Positions 1-5,172 of a stretch of 5,172 nucleotides of DNA are shown piece after piece. Below the pieces are notes generated by a model that saw only the letters and a list, made by a program, of their open reading frames with translations, did not search any database and had not been told where the DNA came from. This DNA is from Candidatus Dojkabacteria bacterium. GTDB taxonomy: Bacteria; Patescibacteriota; Dojkabacteria; GCA-002793355. Each line of letters opens with the position of its first letter. Within the stretch, counting starts at the first letter, position 1. The translations under genes were made by a program, and so were the position numbers. The stretch lies in contig JALVLD010000067.1 of assembly GCA_027033525.1 (NCBI GenBank), positions 1 to 5,172 on the forward strand, read 5' to 3'.

Positions 1-813
1 AACATAGTAAGGAGCCCTCAAACCGCCTATATTAAGTCCCTTACGTTGACCTACAGTATACAAAAACACACCATTATGCCTACCGACCTTTTGACCTGTG
101 TCCATATCTATAATGTCCCCTGGCTTGCCGCCTAAAATCCTTAACAAAAAATTCTGCAATTTAACCTTGCCCAAAAAACAAATACCTTGAGATTCTCGAC
201 GCACCTTAGTAGGTAGATTGTAATACTCTGCAAGTACACGCACCTCTGATTTAAAAAGACTTCCTAAGGGAAAGGTAACATGCCTTAATACAGACTTTTT
301 CACCTGACCCAAAAAATAAACCTGATCCTTGCCAACATCAACAGCACCATATAACCCCAAACTGCTTTTAAAATCCCATGGAAACACTAAGTTTTGCCGC
401 CCAATACGAGCATAATGCCCAGTTGCTAAATAATCAAACCTATATAGTGTCTTTATTCTTTCTAACAACACTCCAAATTTAATATACCTATTACATAAAA
501 CATCAGGATTGGGTGTCCTGCCTTGTTTATATTCACGTACGAAACTTTCAAATACGTATTTCTCGTATTCGTCACTTAAGTTAAATACCTCTATGGGTAT
601 ATTAAGGACTAATTTCAATTTCTCTAAATACTCTAAATCTTGTTTTGCGGGACAGATAGATCCGGGAAAATACTTAGCAAGAATATTCCCACCTCGCTTA
701 TAGTAATAACCTCTAACATTATGTCCCGAATCTTTAAGCAAAGCAGCTACAACAGAACTATCTACGCCACCGGACAAAGCAATAGCAATATTATATTTTT
801 GCTTTATTAACAT
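1..813 (-). CDS. mnmA: tRNA-specific 2-thiouridylase MnmA (3' end beyond window)
   Basis: This cytosolic enzyme makes the 2-thiouridine of wobble U34 in Lys, Glu and Gln tRNAs, using ATP to adenylate the base and a cysteine persulfide to deliver sulfur. The frame is open from an ATG at 811-813 to the window edge, giving 271 residues; E. coli MnmA has 368, so roughly a quarter is missing at the C-terminus. The PP-loop S-G-G-V-D-S-S is at residues 14-20. G-R-T-P-N-P-D-V-L-C-N at 98-108 holds the equivalents of E. coli Asp99 (D104) and Cys102 (C107). G-H-Y-A-R is at 132-136, K-D-Q-V-Y-F-L at 162-168, and E-S-Q-G-I-C-F at 207-213 holds the persulfide cysteine C212. Y-T-V-G-Q-R-K-G-L at 252-260 opens the central domain. 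All catalytic residues are present, so the enzyme should be active. The ATG lies 9 bases after the AAA+ gene and has no clear Shine-Dalgarno. The sulfur donors (IscS-type enzymes) are not in the window. Confidence 0.96.
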   Translation of the reverse strand, partial: MLIKQKYNIAIALSGGVDSSVVAALLKDSGHNVRGYYYKRGGNILAKYFPGSICPAKQDLEYLEKLKLVLNIPIEVFNLSDEYEKYVFESFVREYKQGRTPNPDVLCNRYIKFGVLLERIKTLYRFDYLATGHYARIGRQNLVFPWDFKSSLGLYGAVDVGKDQVYFLGQVKKSVLRHVTFPLGSLFKSEVRVLAEYYNLPTKVRRESQGICFLGKVKLQNFLLRILGGKPGDIIDMDTGQKVGRHNGVFLYTVGQRKGLNIGGLRAPYYV

Positions 814-822
814 GCTGCGAAT

Positions 823-3543
823 CTAACCAGAAATAGATGAATTATCCGGACTGTCAACATCCTTATTGTCAAAATTGGACGAAGTTTCAGTTGCCTCTCC
901 TTTTGGGAGGACTGCATTATTAGACACATCTAAATCTTGCTTACTAGCAGCAATATCTTGCGATGAATTTTTTACACCTGTACTAGGTTGAGTTGAGTTT
1001 TGCTTATTTGCTTGTACAGAATCATTTTTATTTTGTTTATGCGGCCGCAGGTCTACTACAGGTGGCAATTTACCGTGCTTAGATTTATAGGTTAAGATGT
1101 AATTGGCAATTAATGATTTAATCTGCTTTTCGATAAATCTTCTAATGGGACGTGCACCCATTAATGGATCATAGGATTTTTTCACTATAAGCTTTAGTAC
1201 AGAGTTATCCCATAATAGCCGAATGTGTTTTTGATCTAATTCTAAACGCAACTCTAGCATTAATAAGTCTGCTACCTTTAAAAGTTCTTCTTGGGTTAAA
1301 GCTCTAAATATTATAACGCTATCAAAACGATTGATAAGCTCAGGCTTAAAATATTTTGGCAATAAGGCTGTGATAATTTGTTTTGCTTTTTCATAATCTG
1401 TGCCTGCGTCTAGAATCTCTCTACTTCCCACATTACTTGTAGCAACAATTAAAGAATTAGTAAAATAAAGCTCCTCTCCCCTTGAATCCTTGATCACTCC
1501 TTCATCAAATAACCTAAGGAACATATCATGTATATCTGGATGAGCCTTTTCAAATTCATCTAGTAAGATCAAAGAATATGGACTTAATCTAACTTGAGAT
1601 AATGTTTCTAAAATTTGCGGAATATCTGTTGGTAGTTTGTATTGCGATAAATCTACGCGGATAATACGGTGTTGCCCACCGAAGAATTCTTCAGAAGCTA
1701 TTTTAGCTAAATATGTTTTACCTACACCAGTAGGCCCTAAAAATAAAAATACGCCAATTGGGCGCTTAGTATCAGCTAACTGCAAACGTGCACGCTTTAA
1801 AGCTTCTACTAGTTCGTGTACTGCATACTCTTGGTTAACATAACGCTGGTGAATATGTGCTTCTAAGTGCATTAATTTGTTAATTGCTTCTTTATCTTCA
1901 ACCCCAATTTTTATTTTTACTGTATCCTCAATTGTCTTACGTACTATCTCGGGAGTCAGTGCAGTAGCACGTTGGGCTGAGGCGATTGCCAATGCTTTAT
2001 CGAATATTACGGTTGCCTTTTTGGGGAATTTATCTGCTGGCATGTATATTTTAGTTAATCGTATGATTTCCGATAACGCTGGGAACAAAATTCTAATATG
2101 ATACTTAGCTTCAGCTTCGGCAATCTTTGTTGTAAGAATTGTATATGCTGCATCCTCAGTTGACTCTGGCACTTCTATAACTTCGAAGTTTACTGCCAAG
2201 GTGCTATAGTCAACCTTAAACTTTGCATAATCTGCAAAAGTCATTGTTGCAATGATAGGTACATTGTATTTAGACAATAAGCTAATAAGCTGCAATAAAA
2301 GCTCTCGTTGCGTGCTACCTTCAAATAAAAGAGCTATGTCATCAATAAAAAATATGACCTCGGGCGACTGCTTTAATTCGTTTTCAAGATATGCCATAAA
2401 CTGAGCGACTCCACCGACCTCATTTACAAAACTTAACATCTTGTTTAAATCTATTGCAAATATACGCTTATGCAAAAGAGCCTTGGGTACATCTTGCTCT
2501 ACAATACGTTGGGCCAAACCATATACAATACTTGTTTTGCCAGTTCCTGGCGCCCCTACCAACAAAACATTGGGTGTAACGGGTTTTAAAAGCACCTCCA
2601 TCAATTTTTGATCAAGCCCAGGATGTGCAAGATTATACACCCCAGGGTTATATCTTAAATACTCAACAATATCTGTACTCATATGGGAAATATAAAACGT
2701 GAACCCAATAAACCATGAATCTGCAACCCCACGAATATGCACAATTGGTGCAAAAATATTAAGAAAAGAATGTAGAAACTTGACACGTTTATTATTCGTA
2801 TGCCACAAAACTATTTTTTCAACGTCTTCTAAACTTATCTGAAATTGAGAAGATAATACATCGTCTATGTTTAAGGTTTTTAAAAAACCTAAAAATATTA
2901 AATCATTAGTTATATACGTGGCCTTAAACCGTACAGCATACGAGGTCGCCCAAAGCAAGCTCTCCTTTAAGATAGAAACTAATATGCCTTCCTCACTAGT
3001 ATTTGATAAACTCTGACGTTTGGTGTAATAAGCTACCAACTGCTTAAGGTCTAAATTCCCCAGCACGCCCCTTTGCCATACATCTATAATTTCATTACTT
3101 GCCTCTTTTAATTGATTAAATTCTTTCTTTGCAATTAAAGATAAAATAGAAATACTATCTTTGGCCAAAAAGTCTAATACATTATAAACAGGCTGCTTTA
3201 AATTACATCGTTTTTTGTAAATTATTGGCAATAAAAATCGTGCAGGCTTAACAAATCCCAATTTCCAGAAAGCAATGACCCCCAATCCTGTAACTATTAA
3301 ACTAACCCCTAACGAAATCCAAAAAATATCTAATTCCCCCACCCCCATAAAAATACCCCATGCACCTACTCCCACAAACAAACTGCTTAATATCCAAGTC
3401 ATAAATACCAAAAAAACGCTATTTAGGCTATAACGCCTTAATAATACCTGTAAATCCTTTAAACTAAATGTAAACACAGAATTGCCGCATTTTACAACAT
3501 CCTGTATTTTATAAGCTGACTGACTATCCAAAGAGTGTGCCAC
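823..3543 (-). CDS. Membrane-anchored Clp-like double AAA+ ATPase with divergent pore loops
   Basis: This 906-residue protein has two AAA+ modules of the ClpA/B/C type behind a membrane anchor. Hydrophobic helices lie at about 41-64 and 71-97; basic residues on both flanks place the N-terminus and ATPases in the cytosol. Residues about 185-250 weakly resemble a Clp N-domain repeat. Module 1 has Walker A G-A-P-G-T-G-K-T at 330-337 and Walker B F-F-I-D-D at 398-402, with Asp instead of the usual Glu. Module 2 looks complete: Walker A G-P-T-G-V-G-K-T at 603-610, Walker B L-L-D-E at 660-663, sensor 1 N704, arginine finger R739 in I-N-R-F, and sensor 2 G-A-R-P at 796-799. The ClpB coiled-coil M-domain is absent, no ClpP-docking I/L-G-F/L tripeptide is seen, and both aromatic pore loops seem missing. 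Residues 835-906 form a polar Q/N/S/D tail, probably disordered. Start: GTG at 3543, 20 bases inside the upstream gene; TTG at 3531 is an alternative, and the first ATG (residue 48) falls inside helix 1. The stop is TAG. Family membership is firm; the biological role is unknown. Confidence 0.93.
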   Translation of the reverse strand: MAHSLDSQSAYKIQDVVKCGNSVFTFSLKDLQVLLRRYSLNSVFLVFMTWILSSLFVGVGAWGIFMGVGELDIFWISLGVSLIVTGLGVIAFWKLGFVKPARFLLPIIYKKRCNLKQPVYNVLDFLAKDSISILSLIAKKEFNQLKEASNEIIDVWQRGVLGNLDLKQLVAYYTKRQSLSNTSEEGILVSILKESLLWATSYAVRFKATYITNDLIFLGFLKTLNIDDVLSSQFQISLEDVEKIVLWHTNNKRVKFLHSFLNIFAPIVHIRGVADSWFIGFTFYISHMSTDIVEYLRYNPGVYNLAHPGLDQKLMEVLLKPVTPNVLLVGAPGTGKTSIVYGLAQRIVEQDVPKALLHKRIFAIDLNKMLSFVNEVGGVAQFMAYLENELKQSPEVIFFIDDIALLFEGSTQRELLLQLISLLSKYNVPIIATMTFADYAKFKVDYSTLAVNFEVIEVPESTEDAAYTILTTKIAEAEAKYHIRILFPALSEIIRLTKIYMPADKFPKKATVIFDKALAIASAQRATALTPEIVRKTIEDTVKIKIGVEDKEAINKLMHLEAHIHQRYVNQEYAVHELVEALKRARLQLADTKRPIGVFLFLGPTGVGKTYLAKIASEEFFGGQHRIIRVDLSQYKLPTDIPQILETLSQVRLSPYSLILLDEFEKAHPDIHDMFLRLFDEGVIKDSRGEELYFTNSLIVATSNVGSREILDAGTDYEKAKQIITALLPKYFKPELINRFDSVIIFRALTQEELLKVADLLMLELRLELDQKHIRLLWDNSVLKLIVKKSYDPLMGARPIRRFIEKQIKSLIANYILTYKSKHGKLPPVVDLRPHKQNKNDSVQANKQNSTQPSTGVKNSSQDIAASKQDLDVSNNAVLPKGEATETSSNFDNKDVDSPDNSSISG

Positions 3544-3925
3544 TGCGCTTTAAAAACCAAATTATTAAAGGAATAAACCAAATAAACATTATTACAATTA
3601 GAAGAATATACAAAAAAATACTATATATTAACCATATCGGAAATACAACTAAAAAATATATTAACTTGATTCCCAACCCGGTGAACCATCCCGCAATATT
3701 ATCTACGTTTTTCCAAGGCGCCCAAAAACGTCTTAAAAGCAACCCGAGAGATAAATACCGCCATCCACCGATCACCAATCTGCGCACGACTTGAGCAAGA
3801 TAAGGAACAAAGCCACGAAACCACCACTTTACAAAAAAAAGTGGATAATTCGCAAACGTCCAAATATCCATCCACAAGGTTTTAGGCTTTCCAGCTTGTA
3901 CTACAACGATATTAACACCAGCCAT
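3524..3925 (-). CDS. Small Trp-rich membrane protein, probable partner of the AAA+ ATPase
   Basis: This 133-residue protein starts at an ATG (3923-3925) and ends with TAG. It is rich in Trp, Phe, Ile and Arg. The N-terminal third is mixed, with an aromatic stretch at about 25-42 and basic residues at 48-49, 56 and 65-66 that suggest amphipathic, membrane-surface helices. L-L-L-R-R-F-W-A-P-W-K at 62-72 is a distinctive signature; I recall similar L-L-x-T-L-F-A-P-W-K motifs in small CPR proteins encoded just before Clp-like membrane ATPases, but cannot verify this here. Residues 85-125 are almost continuously hydrophobic, enough for two transmembrane helices, ending in K-R-S-G. Its last 20 bases overlap the start of the AAA+ gene in another frame, which suggests translational coupling and fixed stoichiometry. 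It is the first gene of the leftward operon, with a TATAAT box about 24 bases before the ATG and no Shine-Dalgarno. Function unknown; a membrane adaptor or scaffold for the ATPase is inference. Confidence 0.85.
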   Translation of the reverse strand: MAGVNIVVVQAGKPKTLWMDIWTFANYPLFFVKWWFRGFVPYLAQVVRRLVIGGWRYLSLGLLLRRFWAPWKNVDNIAGWFTGLGIKLIYFLVVFPIWLIYSIFLYILLIVIMFIWFIPLIIWFLKRSGTLFG

Positions 3926-3928
3926 AAT

Positions 3929-3958
3929 TTTGCAGGTAATTTAGTCGTATTATACAAT
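3929..3958 (+). promoter_or_regulatory. Candidate promoter of the rightward secreted-protein gene
   Basis: TACAAT at 3953-3958 matches the -10 consensus in five of six bases. TTTGCA at 3929-3934 is a moderate -35 (four of six) with an 18-base spacer. Transcription would then begin around 3965, directly at the ATG at 3967, so the mRNA would be leaderless or nearly so. This agrees with the lack of any Shine-Dalgarno sequence before that ATG. Confidence 0.35.
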
Positions 3959-3977
3959 AATATAACATGTTTAAAAC
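3949..3977 (-). promoter_or_regulatory. Probable sigma70-type promoter of the leftward operon
   Basis: On the minus strand a perfect TATAAT occupies 3954 down to 3949. Only weak -35 candidates exist, such as TTTTAA at 3976-3971 with a 16-base spacer. Transcription would start near 3942, leaving a leader of about 17 bases before the ATG of the membrane-protein gene. The box overlaps the candidate -10 of the divergent gene, so the two promoters probably compete. AT-rich intergenic DNA yields such boxes by chance, but the position is right. Confidence 0.5.
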
Positions 3978-4572
3978 TATAAAGAAAACCTTAGTTGGTC
4001 TAGGCGGATTAATTACTTTGTTACTACTTGCTGCAACTTTTAATAACCATAGTCCTACAACATATCTACATGGAACAATTCGCATTGAACCCAAAAAACA
4101 CAACAAGGCAACACAAACCTCAATTACACACAATAAAGATGCAAATATAATAAACCAGTTAATTATTAAAATAATCAAAAACCTAAGTAAATGTGACAAG
4201 CCTAAAAGTATACAAATAAACAGTATACCTCCCGTAGTATACACTGCCAAGTGTTTTGTATTTAGAAACCAAGATTTATCTTCAACTGCCAAACAAATGA
4301 AATTACACAGTACTCCACAAGCTATTATGCTGCTAATCCCACTTAAAACTACTATTACACTCCCCTCTACTCTACTACAAAACTATGACATTGTTGCTAT
4401 AAATGCAAAAGGGGCAATTACACATCTATTTAATCATGAGACCTGCAATTCAGGTTGCACAGCTGCCCAATTAACGCTAAAACAAGAGACCTTAATAATA
4501 ATGCCCAAAGGAACTATTAACGCCTACAGTATCACAAATGCCAATAAAGTCAAAGTAACAACAAAAAAATAG
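3967..4572 (+). CDS. Secreted or membrane-anchored protein, possibly degenerate DUF192-like
   Basis: This 201-residue protein starts at an ATG that is the first start codon after an in-frame stop (TAA at 3958-3960). Its N-terminus is a signal peptide or anchor: Lys at 3, 6 and 7, then a hydrophobic core at about 9-23. A leucine-alanine end at 21-23 could allow signal peptidase cleavage, but no ideal site is seen. Residues 30-80 are a polar, Lys/Asn/Thr-rich linker. Residues about 84-197 look like a small beta-rich domain. Its later part (N-Y-D-I-V-A-I-N-A-K-G at 139-149 and I-I-M-P-K-G-T-I at 177-184) resembles the end of DUF192 proteins, where 'D-I-x-F-I-D-x-x-G' precedes a 'P-x-G' strand; the usual 'G-L-M' motif is not recognisable, so the assignment is tentative. 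Four cysteines (76, 96, 160, 164) could form disulfides outside the cell. It is transcribed away from the AAA+ operon and converges on the hydrolase gene. Its coding strand is A/C-rich, which explains the Lys/Asn/Thr content. Function unknown. Confidence 0.72.
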   Translation: MFKTIKKTLVGLGGLITLLLLAATFNNHSPTTYLHGTIRIEPKKHNKATQTSITHNKDANIINQLIIKIIKNLSKCDKPKSIQINSIPPVVYTAKCFVFRNQDLSSTAKQMKLHSTPQAIMLLIPLKTTITLPSTLLQNYDIVAINAKGAITHLFNHETCNSGCTAAQLTLKQETLIIMPKGTINAYSITNANKVKVTTKK

Positions 4573-4590
4573 CCTGTGCAAAAATTTGCA
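4563..4590 (-). terminator. Weak possible terminator in the convergent gap
   Basis: The 24-base gap between the converging stop codons contains an inverted repeat, TGCAAA at 4577-4582 and TTTGCA at 4585-4590. Sterically this allows about a five-base stem with a four-base loop. In the leftward direction it is followed seven bases later by a run of seven T (4569-4563). The stem is short, AU-rich and poorly spaced from the T run, so termination is only a possibility. Confidence 0.2.
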
Positions 4591-4596
4591 AAAGTT

Positions 4597-5172
4597 CTAA
4601 TATTTAGGCATCTGTTGCATCAATCTATAAACCTTGCTACCCCAAGCACGTGGAGTCACGGGATTATACTTATAACCAATAGAACGTGGATCCCTTAAGC
4701 CAAGCCGGTAATAGTACAAAGAAAGACCACGTGCAACGTCATAAACAGCAGCTTTGAAGCTAGGATACCCGTGCTTGCCCCAGCCGAACGGATTATGCGG
4801 CTTAAATAAATACTTGCCACCACTCGATTCAACAATACTAATAGCAGGCATTAATCTGTAATCAAGCTTATATTTTTCAGCCGCTTCTACAAAATCCTTT
4901 GCATTTTTGTATAAAGGTGCATTATATTTCTTGAAAAAAGCACGCACGGCCATAATTTTTTTGGTTTTTAAAACTGTATTCTTATCTATTTTATGCGATA
5001 CTACTTTTGCCTTTTGTTTAGTATCCTTTTTAAAAATCTCTAAGAAATGCACAGGCGGCTTAACAGTAACAATTTCAGCTTGCTGCGTACTTAACACTGC
5101 AGCCTCTGTTTGCTTGAAAGCCTTAAGCTCTGTTCCTTGTAATACCGCAAGAGCAAATGCGGTGTTTATTAG
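4597..5172 (-). CDS. Exported lysozyme-like peptidoglycan hydrolase (5' end beyond window)
   Basis: The frame ends at TAG (4597-4599) and stays open to the window edge, giving 191 visible residues. A GTG at 5097 is an internal codon and probably not the start, because the 25 codons before it are open and begin with a hydrophobic stretch (I-N-T-A-F-A-L-A-V-L) that looks like the end of a signal peptide. Numbering from the edge, residues about 25-80 are a Lys-rich linker and about 85-187 form the lysozyme-like domain. A-I-S-I-V-E-S-S-G-G at 110-119 supplies the likely catalytic Glu (E115, codon 4828-4830). N-P-F-G-W-G at 127-132, Y-Y-Y-R-L-G-L at 153-159, Y-N-P at 169-171 and A-W-G at 176-178 match the pattern of glucosaminidase/lytic-transglycosylase-like enzymes. 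It should cut glycan strands in the cell wall during growth, division or attachment to a host cell. Which bond it cuts cannot be read from sequence. Its promoter is outside the window. Confidence 0.85.
   Translation of the reverse strand, partial: LINTAFALAVLQGTELKAFKQTEAAVLSTQQAEIVTVKPPVHFLEIFKKDTKQKAKVVSHKIDKNTVLKTKKIMAVRAFFKKYNAPLYKNAKDFVEAAEKYKLDYRLMPAISIVESSGGKYLFKPHNPFGWGKHGYPSFKAAVYDVARGLSLYYYRLGLRDPRSIGYKYNPVTPRAWGSKVYRLMQQMPKY

Noticed and set aside
509..703. Rightward 64-residue frame.
   Set aside because: Antisense to the clearly conserved mnmA.
1637..2101. Two rightward frames of 68 and 74 residues.
   Set aside because: Antisense to the conserved ATPase modules; they are complements of Walker A and neighbouring codons.
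823..3543. Calling the large gene clpB or clpC.
   Set aside because: It lacks the M-domain, the ClpP-docking tripeptide and the aromatic pore loops, and it has a transmembrane anchor; a gene symbol would mislead.
3824..3844. Perfect seven-base inverted repeat CCACTTT / AAAGTGG with a seven-base loop.
   Set aside because: It lies inside the membrane-protein gene and is accounted for by its Phe, Lys and Trp codons; it is not placed as a terminator or attenuator.
3537..3982. Two rightward frames of 85 and 63 residues.
   Set aside because: Antisense to the small membrane protein and the promoter region; composition is low-complexity Ile/Asn/Lys with no family features.
3912..4292. Leftward 126-residue hydrophobic, cysteine-rich frame that would extend the ATPase operon upstream.
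   Set aside because: It begins at a TTG, lies almost wholly antisense to the rightward gene that has an ATG and a signal peptide, crosses the likely divergent promoters, and looks like the complement of A/C-rich codons.
4597..5097. Complete 166-residue hydrolase starting at GTG 5097.
   Set aside because: The frame stays open for 25 more codons to the window edge and carries a signal-peptide-like hydrophobic stretch there, so the gene is best read as partial.
1..5172. UGA recoded as glycine.
   Set aside because: Long conserved genes read through under the standard code, use GGN for conserved glycines and have no in-frame TGA.

Overview
The window is AT-rich bacterial DNA and is almost fully coding; no stretch over 300 bases lacks a gene. 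The proteins point to the Candidate Phyla Radiation (Patescibacteria). The main clues are a membrane-anchored Clp-like double AAA+ ATPase, a small tryptophan-rich membrane protein directly upstream with an L-L-L-R-x-x-x-A-P-W-K signature, and a small secreted lysozyme-like enzyme of a type I recall from that group. This placement rests on remembered family resemblance, not a search, and I do not assign a class.

Layout. Bases 3925 to 1 (minus strand) look like one leftward operon. It holds a 133-residue membrane protein (3524-3925), a 906-residue membrane AAA+ protein (823-3543) overlapping it by 20 bases, and after a 9-base gap the tRNA 2-thiouridylase gene mnmA (813 down to 1, cut by the window edge). 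A 41-base divergent promoter region (3926-3966) separates this operon from a rightward gene (3967-4572). That gene encodes a small secreted or membrane-anchored protein, possibly a degenerate DUF192-like protein. It converges on a leftward gene (4597-5172, 5' end outside the window) for an exported lysozyme-like peptidoglycan hydrolase.

Working together. The AAA+ protein has two transmembrane helices before its ATPase modules, and its translationally overlapped neighbour is also a membrane protein, so the two may form an inner-membrane ATP-driven complex with the ATPase ring in the cytosol. MnmA is a housekeeping tRNA-modification enzyme and probably shares only the transcript. The secreted protein and the hydrolase act outside the membrane.

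Most interesting point. The AAA+ protein keeps a complete second ATPase site. It appears to lack the aromatic substrate-gripping pore loops of both rings, the double arginine finger and the Walker B glutamate of ring 1, the ClpB middle domain and any ClpP-docking tripeptide. It is therefore unlikely to be an ordinary unfoldase or a ClpP partner, even though automatic annotation would probably call it ClpB or ClpC. I see no mobile element, CRISPR array, tRNA or rRNA.
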